The notes under the pieces are model-generated. The model did no database searches and was not told the origin of the DNA. It was given only the letters and a program-made list of their open reading frames with translations. 64,000 nt of DNA from Rhodobacteraceae bacterium LMO-JJ12 (lineage in GTDB: Bacteria > Pseudomonadota > Alphaproteobacteria > Rhodobacterales > Rhodobacteraceae): positions 1,178,001 through 1,242,000 of the forward strand of contig JAKGBX010000001.1 in assembly GCA_021555075.1 (NCBI GenBank). Reading direction: 5' to 3'. Positions 17,963 to 26,370 of the stretch are shown one piece after another. Numbering within the stretch: the stretch's first letter is position 1; every line of letters starts with the position of its first letter. The translations under genes were made by a program, and so were the position numbers.

Positions 17963-18927
17963 TGGATTTCATGGTTCTTCTTCAAGTGCTCGATAGCACG
18001 GTTCGCCTGGCCACGCCTTTGCTTCTGGCTTGCCTTGCCGGGCTCTATTCTGAGCGCGCGGGCATTTTCGACATCGGGCTTGAGGGCAAGATGCTCATGG
18101 CGGCGTTCTTTTCCGCCGCGGTCGCTTACACTTCTGGCTCGGTCTGGCTGGGCCTTCTTGCGGGAATTGTCTCGTCGATGGCGCTATCTGCGATCCACGG
18201 CCTTGCCTCGATCACCTTTCGCGGCAATCAACTTATCTCGGGCGTGGCGATCAATTTTCTCGCCGCCGGAATCACCGTTTTGGTGGCACAAGACTGGTTC
18301 GAGCAGGGTGGACGCACACCTTCCTTGCAAGGCGCAGCGCGGTTCCAGCCCATCGACCTGCCATTCGTGATGGCGATCAGAGAACTGCCAATCGTCGGCC
18401 CGATTTATGGCGAGCTGATCTCGGGCCATACCATCCTCGTCTATGCCGCATTCGCTGCGGTGCCGCTGACCTGGTGGATCCTGTTTCGCACCCGCTTCGG
18501 GCTGCGGCTGCGCGCGGTGGGTGAGAACCCTGAATCGGTCGATACGGCAGGCGTTTCGGTTGTCGGACTGCGCTTTGCCGCCGTTGCCATTGCGGGCGTC
18601 CTCTGTGGCATTGCGGGCGCATATCTGGGAACCTCGCTGCAAGCAGGTTTCGTCAAGGACATGACTGCCGGTCGGGGCTTCATTGCACTTGCCGCACTCA
18701 TCTTTGCCAAGTGGCGGCCATGGTATGCGCTTTCTGCAACGCTGCTTTTCGGCCTCCTTCAAGCCATAGGCGTGCGCTTTCAGAACATTGATCTGGGCGG
18801 CGTGGTGATTCCCGTTCAGTTCATGGAAGCCTTACCCTACATCCTGACGGTTGTGATCCTCGCAGGATTCGTCGGCAAAGCCATTCCGCCACGGGCCGGA
18901 GGCGAGCCATATGTGAAAGAACGGTAG
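17962..18927 (+). CDS. ABC transporter permease (BPD_transp_2 family), second subunit
   Basis: The 321-aa integral membrane protein (MDFMVLLQVLDSTVRLATPLLL) pairs with the preceding permease. Typical motifs are LYSERAGIFDIGLEGKML near the N-terminus and LRAVGENPESVDTAGVSV in the second half. A GTG three bases upstream is an alternative start, but ATG 17962 overlaps the previous stop (GTGATGG context). It ends the importer operon; a 106-bp gap with an AT-rich stretch follows. Confidence 0.93.
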   Translation: MDFMVLLQVLDSTVRLATPLLLACLAGLYSERAGIFDIGLEGKMLMAAFFSAAVAYTSGSVWLGLLAGIVSSMALSAIHGLASITFRGNQLISGVAINFLAAGITVLVAQDWFEQGGRTPSLQGAARFQPIDLPFVMAIRELPIVGPIYGELISGHTILVYAAFAAVPLTWWILFRTRFGLRLRAVGENPESVDTAGVSVVGLRFAAVAIAGVLCGIAGAYLGTSLQAGFVKDMTAGRGFIALAALIFAKWRPWYALSATLLFGLLQAIGVRFQNIDLGGVVIPVQFMEALPYILTVVILAGFVGKAIPPRAGGEPYVKER

Positions 18928-19033
18928 CCCAAAACCGCGAAAATATTCACGTTTTGCAATGCTCTTAACATCCCGCGCCGAAATACCCGCTCTGTGACTT
19001 GAATTACCCAAGCGAGCAGCGCTATTTATCGCC

Positions 19034-19957
19034 ATGCAAATCTATCTCCCCATTGCCGAAGTCTCCGTAAACGCCTTTCTCTTGCTGGGGCTCGGCGGAT
19101 TGGTTGGTGTATTGTCCGGCATGTTTGGTGTCGGCGGCGGCTTTCTGATGACACCGCTCCTGTTTTTTATCGGCATTCCGCCTGCTGTCGCGGTGGCCAC
19201 CGAAGCCAATCAGATCGTTGCTTCATCCTTTTCCGGGGTGCTGGCCCATCTCAGGCGCAAGACGGTTGACCTCAAGATGGGGACCGTGTTGCTGGTCGGC
19301 GGTCTTGTTGGCGCAGCGTTTGGCGTCATGCTGTTCAACTATCTGAAATCGGCGGGTCAGGTCGATCTGCTGGTCAAGCTCTGCTATGTCGTCTTCCTCG
19401 GCATCATCGGCGGGCTGATGTTCATTGAAAGCCTGAATGCGATCCGCCGGTCGCGCAAGACGGGCGGACATGCGGCCCCCAAACGCAGGCAGCGCACCTG
19501 GGTTCATACCTTGCCTTTCAAGATGCGGTTTCGCACCTCGGGGCTCTATATATCGGTCATTCCGCCGTTGATTGTCGGGTTATGTGTCGGGGTTCTTGCC
19601 GCAATCATGGGCGTTGGTGGCGGATTTATCATGGTGCCGGCGATGATCTATCTGTTGGGAATGCCAACCAAGGTGGTTATTGGAACCTCGCTGTTTCAGA
19701 TTATCTTCGTCACCGGCTTTACAACTCTTCTGCATGCGACGACCAACTATACGGTCGACATGGCGCTGGCTGTTTTGCTGTTGGTTGGCGGTGTGATCGG
19801 CGCTCAGGTCGGTACCAGGATCGGCTTGAAGCTCAAGGCAGAGCAATTGCGAATCCTGCTGGCGATGATGGTGTTGCTGGTCTGTGGCAAACTGGCGCTT
19901 GATCTCTTGTTGCAACCGGCCGAGCTTTTCTCGCTTGGCACAGGCGGGGGGCATTGA
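19034..19957 (+). CDS. TauE/SafE family anion exporter
   Basis: The 307-aa membrane protein has two homologous halves, each with the family's glycine-rich signature: GLVGVLSGMFGVGGGFLMTP near residue 25 and GVLAAIMGVGGGFIMVPAM near residue 190. About eight transmembrane segments are visible, split by a basic cytoplasmic loop (RRSRKTGGHAAPKRRQR). TauE/SafE proteins export sulfite, sulfoacetate or related organic anions. The next gene overlaps its stop and encodes the TIGR02186-like protein, so the pair probably works together. The substrate is not defined by the sequence. Confidence 0.9.
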   Translation: MQIYLPIAEVSVNAFLLLGLGGLVGVLSGMFGVGGGFLMTPLLFFIGIPPAVAVATEANQIVASSFSGVLAHLRRKTVDLKMGTVLLVGGLVGAAFGVMLFNYLKSAGQVDLLVKLCYVVFLGIIGGLMFIESLNAIRRSRKTGGHAAPKRRQRTWVHTLPFKMRFRTSGLYISVIPPLIVGLCVGVLAAIMGVGGGFIMVPAMIYLLGMPTKVVIGTSLFQIIFVTGFTTLLHATTNYTVDMALAVLLLVGGVIGAQVGTRIGLKLKAEQLRILLAMMVLLVCGKLALDLLLQPAELFSLGTGGGH

Positions 19958-20727
19958 TGCTGCGCCTTGCCGCACTTTTGTTCGGGCTTTTACTGACGCT
20001 CGCGTCTGCGTTGGCCGCCGAAGAGGTCGTGCTTGGCCTCAGCCAGAGCCGCGTCGCGATCACTGCCAATTTCGATGGCTCCGAGATCCTGATTTTTGGT
20101 GCAATCAAACGCGATATTCCGGCACCTGAGGATAGCTCTTTGGGTGTCGTAGTAGCCATCGAAGGGCCGTCTCTGCCGCTTACCGTGCGGCGCAAGGAGA
20201 AAAAATTTGGCATCTGGGTCAACACAGATGCGCTTGAGATTGACGCGGCGCCTGCATTTTATGCGGTAGCCACAAGCGCGCCGTTCGAAGAGGTGATCAG
20301 CCGGACCGAGGATCTGCGTTTCCATATTTCAATTCCCCAAGCCATCCGTTCGGTTGGGGCGCCTTCCCATATTCTAGATGCTGAGGCCTTCAAAGAGGCG
20401 GTGATCCGTATACGCCGAAATAACAATCTCTATCAGGTGCTTGAAAACAAGGTCGAGGTTCAGCAGGAGACTCTGTTCAGGACCTCTATCGCTTTGCCGT
20501 CGAACCTGACCGAAGGCACATACAAGACCCGAGTCTTTCTCACTCGCAAGGGCGAAGTCGTCACGCATTTTGAAACCTCGATCGAGGTTCATAAGGTCGG
20601 ATTGGAACGTTTTCTGTTCAATCTCTCGCGTGAACAGCCATTAATCTATGGCCTTCTGTCGCTGGCCATCGCGATCATCGCCGGATGGGGAGCCTCGGCC
20701 TTCTTCCAGGTGTTTCGCCGCGGCTAA
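19957..20727 (+). CDS. TIGR02186-like membrane-anchored periplasmic protein
   Basis: The 256-aa product has an N-terminal signal sequence (MLRLAALLFGLLLTLASALAA), a beta-rich periplasmic domain of about 200 residues (LGLSQSRVAITANFDGSEIL, and FRTSIALPSNLTEGTYKTRV) and one C-terminal membrane helix (YGLLSLAIAIIAGWGASAFF). This arrangement matches the alphaproteobacterial family TIGR02186, commonly encoded next to TauE/SafE exporters. The start ATG shares one base with the TauE stop. It is probably an accessory subunit that modulates the exporter, though no biochemistry is implied by the sequence. Confidence 0.82.
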   Translation: MLRLAALLFGLLLTLASALAAEEVVLGLSQSRVAITANFDGSEILIFGAIKRDIPAPEDSSLGVVVAIEGPSLPLTVRRKEKKFGIWVNTDALEIDAAPAFYAVATSAPFEEVISRTEDLRFHISIPQAIRSVGAPSHILDAEAFKEAVIRIRRNNNLYQVLENKVEVQQETLFRTSIALPSNLTEGTYKTRVFLTRKGEVVTHFETSIEVHKVGLERFLFNLSREQPLIYGLLSLAIAIIAGWGASAFFQVFRRG

Positions 20728-20732
20728 ACCGC

Positions 20733-22259
20733 TCAAATGATCTCTTCGCTGAGCTGCAAAGGTATGGGCGAGACTGAAAGATCGTCGGTGGAGAGTGCTT
20801 GGGTTGGCTTTGAAAGCCGGTTGCGTACCACCCAGAAAAGCCGCTCTTGCGCCCGTGTGATGGCAACATAAGCCAAACGTTTCCATAGCGGCTGCCCGGC
20901 TTCAACCCGGCCCATGCGCGCGGCCGCGTAGAGATCAGGGGCAAAGACCTGAACGTTCTCCCATTGTGACCCCTGGGCCTTGTGAATCGTGACTGCGGCA
21001 CCGTGCAGGAACGTCGCTCCCATCCGGGCGGCAAAGGGGATGAAAGGTTCTTCTTCGTCCGGCTTTTCGATCTTTACGATTGAGGCTGCCGAAACCTGCG
21101 GATCGGGTGCGCCGACGACATGCAGTCTCGAAAATCCGGGCTTTCTCCCAGGCCCGAGATAGACCACCTGCGCCCCCTTGATCAGCCCTCTCGCCTCGAG
21201 ATCAAGCCGTCGCTTGCGGTGTTTCAACGGCAACTCAATACCGTCGCAAATCAGTGGCTCACCAGCCAGCAACGCGTCTTCTGGTGCGCCATGAACCTGT
21301 CGAAATGCATTGATCAGACGGATCCGCGTTACGTTGCGCCACACCAGAACTGGACTGCGCGCCATCAGGTCAACCTCGACACGCTGACCCCAGATGACCC
21401 TGTCGTCTTTTTCGGCAGCGCTTTCGACAAGGTTTTCAAACTCCTGAAACCCGATCTCGGGGTCAGACAGCGCATGGGCAAGATCGAGGATTGGATTGCT
21501 TGCGTCCTGCCGGTGAACGCGACTCAACTCCAGCTTCGCGTCATCTTCCAAACGATCAAACACCATCGCGCCAGATTGATTGACGGGGGCGAGCTGTGCA
21601 GGATCTCCGAACAGGAAAAGCGTGGAAAAGATCTCTTTCAGATCGTCGAACTGCTTGTCATCAAGCATTGAGGACTCATCAACGAAGCCGATGTCGAGCG
21701 GCTCGTCTCGGCGCTTCCAGCCTGTGATGAAATCAGACCCACGCAAACCCGCAGTGGCCAGCGCACCGGGGATGGATCGATTCAGCTTGTAAAATGCCGC
21801 CGCGCGCGCAAGAGCGACCTCGCTCAGGCCTTCGATTTCGGGCTGTTCCCCTTCGCCCGCCAGCCATTGCGCTATCCGTTCATACTCCGGGTCGTAAACC
21901 GGAGTGTAAAGAATTCGGTGAATCGTGGTCGCAGGCACACCCTGCATTCGCAACACACTGGCGGCCTTGTTGGTTGGCGCCAGAATTGCAACCGAGCGGC
22001 GTTCTTTCCTGCGGCGGCCCTCATAGTCGCCCGAGATGATCTCGACGCCGCATTCCTCCAATGCTTCAAACACCTTCGAAAGCAGCATGGTCTTGCCCGA
22101 TCCCGCCTTGCCCATCACCCCAAGAACAAGATCGGCATGTTCTGTTACCGGGGAAAGAATGCCGTTTTCGATGTCGACGCCCCGCAACCGCAGTTGCTCG
22201 GAAATGCGATCAAAAGCCTCGGCCTGATCGTGAGAAAATGTAATGGGGTCAGCGTTCAT
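20733..22259 (-). CDS. RecD-like superfamily 1 DNA helicase / AAA ATPase
   Basis: The 508-aa protein has helicase motif I (VMGKAGSGKTMLL, near residue 52), motif II (DIGFVDESSMLDD), motif III (TLFLFGDPAQLAPV), and late motifs HKAQGSQWENVQVF and AYVAITRAQERLFWVV that correspond to motifs V and VI. These place it in the RecD/Pif1-like SF1B group. It lacks the N-terminal RecD2 helix-hairpin-helix array and is shorter than RecD2, and no recB/recC lies nearby. A stand-alone repair or replication helicase is likely. It converges with the TIGR02186 gene, with only 5 bp between the stops. Confidence 0.88.
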   Translation of the reverse strand: MNADPITFSHDQAEAFDRISEQLRLRGVDIENGILSPVTEHADLVLGVMGKAGSGKTMLLSKVFEALEECGVEIISGDYEGRRRKERRSVAILAPTNKAASVLRMQGVPATTIHRILYTPVYDPEYERIAQWLAGEGEQPEIEGLSEVALARAAAFYKLNRSIPGALATAGLRGSDFITGWKRRDEPLDIGFVDESSMLDDKQFDDLKEIFSTLFLFGDPAQLAPVNQSGAMVFDRLEDDAKLELSRVHRQDASNPILDLAHALSDPEIGFQEFENLVESAAEKDDRVIWGQRVEVDLMARSPVLVWRNVTRIRLINAFRQVHGAPEDALLAGEPLICDGIELPLKHRKRRLDLEARGLIKGAQVVYLGPGRKPGFSRLHVVGAPDPQVSAASIVKIEKPDEEEPFIPFAARMGATFLHGAAVTIHKAQGSQWENVQVFAPDLYAAARMGRVEAGQPLWKRLAYVAITRAQERLFWVVRNRLSKPTQALSTDDLSVSPIPLQLSEEII

Positions 22260-22324
22260 GAAACGACATTATCGGCCCGGCAAACCAATCACAACAAAGC
22301 GTTTTCCATCCGGATCGTTCACGT

Positions 22325-23053
22325 TCAGATCACAATCAATCCGCGCGACAAGGCCCGTGCAACCGCGTGGGTCGTATTCAATGCGCCAAGTTTGAATCGC
22401 GCGGATTCAATGTAGACACGCAGCGTATGCTCAGAAATCGAGAGCGTATCGGCCACCTGGGCTCGGCTGTATCCCATGGCAAGAAACGTCATGGCATCAA
22501 CCTCTCTGGGTGAGAGCGTCTGTGCCGGTTCCGGGGGCCGCTCTGGTTCGAATTGCAAGGCCTTGTGATTGAATAAATGAGCGATCAGGATCAGACGACG
22601 CCGGTTACTGTCAGTAAAGGCAGCCCAAGTGTGATCGTCGCAGTGATGCGATAAAGTGAACAGGGCGAATTGCCCATTTGGCCCGCGTATGGGAACAGAA
22701 AATCCCTGATTGCCGACACCATGTTCTACTGCGTCGGCCTGAAAGGCACGCGCCGCTCTACCGGTCCAGTCCAAACGCTTCCAATCGACGGGGTGAAACC
22801 GTTGAAAACATCCCTGAACCACCGGATCAACGCGCAAATAATCCTTCTCGAGATAGCGATTTAGCCATTCATCGGAATAGGTGCCATAGCAATATTGCCT
22901 GGCCGAACGGCTAATCCAGCGATAGATCAGATGATCAATTTCGAAGTTGTCGCGGAGGTTTTCTGCGATCCGGCGAAGTTTGACAGGATCAGCAGCCTGT
23001 TCCAAGTCCTCTAGTATTGCGTCTAGATTTCTCTTTCTCAGGCTTTGCGTCAC
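22325..23053 (-). CDS. LuxR-family AHL-binding transcriptional regulator (no cognate luxI nearby)
   Basis: The 242-aa protein has an autoinducer-binding domain and a C-terminal GerE-type HTH (LSPREVDAMTFLAMGYSRAQ and following). All four invariant acyl-homoserine-lactone pocket residues are present: W63, Y67, D76 and W91, equivalent to TraR W57, Y61, D70 and W85. It should therefore bind an AHL. No LuxI synthase occurs in the window, so it is a solo candidate or is paired elsewhere. The start is GTG 23053, which has a GAAGGA site 7-12 bp upstream; a TTG at 23113 is less likely. The gene overlaps the end of a small conserved-looking ORF by 65 bp. Confidence 0.88.
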   Translation of the reverse strand: MTQSLRKRNLDAILEDLEQAADPVKLRRIAENLRDNFEIDHLIYRWISRSARQYCYGTYSDEWLNRYLEKDYLRVDPVVQGCFQRFHPVDWKRLDWTGRAARAFQADAVEHGVGNQGFSVPIRGPNGQFALFTLSHHCDDHTWAAFTDSNRRRLILIAHLFNHKALQFEPERPPEPAQTLSPREVDAMTFLAMGYSRAQVADTLSISEHTLRVYIESARFKLGALNTTHAVARALSRGLIVI

Positions 23054-23198
23054 TGGGCAGTCCTTCGCCTTCGGACGCAAGCTCGGCGGCGGCCACGATC
23101 GCTGTATCCTCAAGCTGTTCGGCCAGAACCGGCAAACCGTTGGAAAGAGCGAATGTCTTTAAATCCGCGAGAACATCCAAAATCCAGTCATTTTTCAT
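22989..23198 (-). CDS. Small acidic protein overlapping luxR start
   Basis: The 69-aa product starts MKNDWILDVLADLKTFALSN and is largely alpha-helical, ending in a charged tail. The first 45 residues (through TAIVAAAEL) have the look of a conserved Roseobacter-group protein encoded upstream of LuxR regulators; I recognise the pattern but know no function. The last 65 bp overlap luxR in another frame, which implies translational coupling and suggests the small protein acts with, or controls, the regulator. Confidence 0.6.
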   Translation of the reverse strand: MKNDWILDVLADLKTFALSNGLPVLAEQLEDTAIVAAAELASEGEGLPSDAKPEKEKSRRNTRGLGTGC

Positions 23199-23355
23199 GA
23201 TGAGTCTCGCTTCCAAATGCTTAATGAAGGGTTAACACAACCCTACCATGTGTCGATTTTAATCGAAACTCCCTCATATTTCCTCCCCCAAAATGGCGAG
23301 TGATGAATTCGTAAAGCTTTGATTTCCCGTATTTTGCGCCCGAAAGATGAAAACA

Positions 23356-23383
23356 CCCGCGAACCACCTCGGTGATTCGCGGG
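23356..23383 (-). terminator. Intrinsic terminator of ccr
   Basis: An 8-bp GC-rich outer stem (23356-23363 with 23376-23383), which can extend with an inner CACC/GGTG pairing, lies 27 bp past the ccr stop. On the minus strand it is followed by TGTTTTC. Confidence 0.75.
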
Positions 23384-23409
23384 CAATGTTGCGCTACAAC
23401 CTTAACTTG

Positions 23410-24702
23410 TTAGCGCGATTTTCCTGCTTCCAGCACATCCTCTACCGTGCGAAGCCCGGTTTTCGGCGCCTGCACCAGCACGGCCATGTTGCCGGGCTTG
23501 TGTTGGTTTTTGAACATCTTGACATGAGCCAGCGGGATTTCGGCCCACGGGAATACCTCTGACATACAGGGATCAAGCCGACGATCAACCATGAGACGGT
23601 TGGCCGACGCTGCCTGCTTGAGATGCGCGAAATGTGAACCCTGCAAACGCTTCTGGTGCATCCACATATAACGCACATCGAAAGTTGTGTTGAAGCCAGA
23701 GGTGCCGGCACAGATCACAACCATACCGCCTTTCTTCACCACCAGGGTCGAAACCGGGAATGTCGCCTCGCCGGGGTGTTCGAACACCATGTCGACGCTC
23801 ACACCCTTGCCAGTGATGTCCCAGATGGCTTTGCCGAACTTGCGCGCCTCTTTCAGCCATTCGTTATATTCCGGTGTATTCACCGTCGGCAGTTGGCCCC
23901 AGCACTTGAAATCCTTGCGGTTGATCACGCCCTTGGCGCCCATCGCCATGACGAAATCACGCTTGCTCTCGTCCGAGATCACCCCGATCGCATTGGCCCC
24001 TGCGGTATTTGCCAACTGGATCGCATACGACCCCAGCCCGCCCGACGCGCCCCAGACCAGCACGTTCTGACCCGGTTTCAATTCATGCGGATGGTGGCCA
24101 AACAACATCCGATAGGCGGTTGCCAGGGTCAGAGTGTAACACGCGCTTTCTTCCCAGGTCAGGTGTTTGGGGCGCGGCATCAATTGCTGCGCTTGCACGC
24201 GAGTGAACTGCGCAAACGATCCGTCATGCGTCTCATAACCCCAGATCCGCTGGGTCGGCGAGAACATGGGGTCGCCGCCGTTACACTCTTCGTCTTCGCC
24301 ATCGTCCTGGTTACAGTGCACGACCACCTCGTCGCCGACTTTCCAGGTCTTTACCTTGTCACCCACCTGCCAGACGATCCCGGCGGCATCGGACCCGGCG
24401 ATGTGATAAGGCTGTTTGTGAACGTCGAAGGGCGAGATCGGCACGCCGAGACCGGCCCAGACACCATTGTAGTTCACGCCTGCCGCCATCACCAGAACCA
24501 GCACCTCGTGGCTGTCGATTTCCCAGGTGTCGACTACTTCCTGTTGGAATGATTGATCCGGTTCGCCGTGGCGTTCGCGCCGGATCGCCCAAGCGTACAT
24601 CTTCTTGGGGACATAGCCGAGCGGCGGCATTTCACCGATTTCATACAAGTCTTTCTCAGGTGCGTCGTAAGCCGCGATCCCGGTTTCGGTATCCAAAGCC
24701 AT
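23410..24702 (-). CDS. ccr: Crotonyl-CoA carboxylase/reductase
   Basis: Ccr performs the NADPH-dependent reductive carboxylation of crotonyl-CoA to (2S)-ethylmalonyl-CoA, the defining step of the ethylmalonyl-CoA pathway for acetate and C2 assimilation. The 430-aa product matches the family length. It is an MDR-superfamily enzyme with MALDTETGIAAYDAPEKDLYEIG at the start, the catalytic-domain segment VDTWEIDSHEVLVLVMAAGV, an NADP-binding region (VWGASGGLGSYAIQLANTAG) and the late MWMHQKRLQGSHFAHLKQA. It lies close to ecm, with only the acyltransferase gene between them, a Rhodobacter-like synteny. A terminator follows it. Confidence 0.95.
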   Translation of the reverse strand: MALDTETGIAAYDAPEKDLYEIGEMPPLGYVPKKMYAWAIRRERHGEPDQSFQQEVVDTWEIDSHEVLVLVMAAGVNYNGVWAGLGVPISPFDVHKQPYHIAGSDAAGIVWQVGDKVKTWKVGDEVVVHCNQDDGEDEECNGGDPMFSPTQRIWGYETHDGSFAQFTRVQAQQLMPRPKHLTWEESACYTLTLATAYRMLFGHHPHELKPGQNVLVWGASGGLGSYAIQLANTAGANAIGVISDESKRDFVMAMGAKGVINRKDFKCWGQLPTVNTPEYNEWLKEARKFGKAIWDITGKGVSVDMVFEHPGEATFPVSTLVVKKGGMVVICAGTSGFNTTFDVRYMWMHQKRLQGSHFAHLKQAASANRLMVDRRLDPCMSEVFPWAEIPLAHVKMFKNQHKPGNMAVLVQAPKTGLRTVEDVLEAGKSR

Positions 24703-24835
24703 GTCTTACTCCCTCGTGGCCGTGCCGCAGCGCAGAATCGCGGCGTCTTGTCATGGAAATATCGACGAAGGCGCAATAATGCAATTGCCTGAGCGGTAAT
24801 TTTTGAAACTTTATAACCGCGCAGTCGCAGAAAAA

Positions 24836-26221
24836 TCAGCCGCCCTCGCTGCGATTGCGAAAAAGATGCGCGATAGAAGCAGCATAATAGGCCATGATCG
24901 GTGCGTCCTCAGATGCAACCGCAAATAGCCCATCCTGCTCGATGGCGATACGGCGGTGGCGTAAGTTGCGCAAGCCCACTTCAACACAGTAGCTCTGATC
25001 ATCGCGCGGGATATGAACATGAGCGTTGGGTAAGTCTGCCATGAGATCCTTAACAGCCTCCTCAAGCTGCGCGCGCGTCAACGCTACCTCGGCTCGGAGC
25101 AGAGCAGTGGCCACCAAAGGGACCGGCAATACAGGCACCTCATTACCGATACGGCGCATCAACTCCTGTGCCAGCGGGGCCACGGTCTCACCTGACTGCA
25201 TAGCGTGTTCGCTGAGAAAACCACGCAGCGAGACGGGCGCCCCGAAACTCACGGCCGCATAGCCAAAACGGTGGTATTTCCCTCGCAGTCGTAGCCAGAG
25301 CTGTTTCAACAGAAATTTTGCGATCAGCGAGATTTTCGCCTGAAACCGTCGCGCGCCTTCTTGCCCGGCGGCGATGAGTATTCGATCCTCGAACACTCGG
25401 TCATAGTTTAGTGCAACCGGCACGAAGACCACGTCACGGGCGTCGACATCATGGCCTTCGACAATGTATTTCAGGATACCCATACGCGGCTCGGCCAGAG
25501 CGCCGTCGAGCGACAGCCCGCCTTCGGGAAAAACAGCCTGCATCACACCGCCATCAGTGGCCAGCCGAACATAGCGTGCAAGCACCTTGCGGTAGAGATC
25601 ATTGCGAGATTTTCGTCGAATGAAGTAAGCCCCCATCGACTTGATCAAGCGGCTCAGAGGCCAAACCCGCGCCCATTCTCCCACAGCATAGCTCAGCGCG
25701 CTGCGCTCGGCCGCGAGATAGGTGACGAGCACATAATCCATGTTGGATCGGTGATTCATCACGAAGACAATCGTGGCATCCTCGTCGATCTCGGCCAGCC
25801 TGCGTTCGGCGTAGTGCCCCAATCGCACTCGGTAGAGAGACGTGCTTATCAGCTTGGCAAGCTTGATTGCGAAACCGAAATAGAGCGTGGCGCTGAAGGA
25901 AGGGACGATCTCACGGGCATATCTTTGCGCCGTTTCAAACGCGACGTTCTCTGGCACACCTTCCTCGGCGGCATGCGCCGCGATTGCGCGCGACACCTCG
26001 GGATCATAGATCAGCCGCTGAATCATATCGTAGCGACGCGCCAGCTTGAATGGCTGGATCGGACGTTCGAGCCTCTCGTTGAGGCGCGCCACCGCACGCT
26101 CCATCCGCCGCCGGAAGAACCAACGGACCGACGGCAGCATTATCTTTTCCAAAGCCGCATAGGCCGCAAAGGCGAGGATCAACAGAAGGAACCAAAGCGG
26201 CATTTGAACCATGTTCGTCAT
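24836..26221 (-). CDS. Membrane-anchored PlsB/PlsC-like acyltransferase (glycerol-3-phosphate acyltransferase family)
   Basis: The 461-aa protein starts at ATG 26221 (MTNMVQMPLWFLLLILAFAA) with one N-terminal membrane helix and a basic stop-transfer region. The catalytic NHRSNMD (HX4D motif) is followed by RSALSYAVGEW, AYFIRRKSRND (block II-like) and FPEGG (block III), which define the LPLAT/GPAT superfamily. It probably acylates glycerol-3-phosphate or another lipid acceptor in the inner membrane. I reject the 46-codon upstream extension, which reads through the divergent ecm promoter region. It lies between ccr and ecm and is divergent from ecm. Confidence 0.85.
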   Translation of the reverse strand: MTNMVQMPLWFLLLILAFAAYAALEKIMLPSVRWFFRRRMERAVARLNERLERPIQPFKLARRYDMIQRLIYDPEVSRAIAAHAAEEGVPENVAFETAQRYAREIVPSFSATLYFGFAIKLAKLISTSLYRVRLGHYAERRLAEIDEDATIVFVMNHRSNMDYVLVTYLAAERSALSYAVGEWARVWPLSRLIKSMGAYFIRRKSRNDLYRKVLARYVRLATDGGVMQAVFPEGGLSLDGALAEPRMGILKYIVEGHDVDARDVVFVPVALNYDRVFEDRILIAAGQEGARRFQAKISLIAKFLLKQLWLRLRGKYHRFGYAAVSFGAPVSLRGFLSEHAMQSGETVAPLAQELMRRIGNEVPVLPVPLVATALLRAEVALTRAQLEEAVKDLMADLPNAHVHIPRDDQSYCVEVGLRNLRHRRIAIEQDGLFAVASEDAPIMAYYAASIAHLFRNRSEGG

Positions 26222-26370
26222 TGCGTCAGCGTGGCAGGGATGATCGCACAGGTAAATAGCATGCATGAGACCCTCATGCCGCAACGCAGCGAATTGACAG
26301 CGCCACAATATTCCAAGTATCAACATCCGGACGCAAGAAAATTGCCCACACCGATTCACGAGGCCTACCC

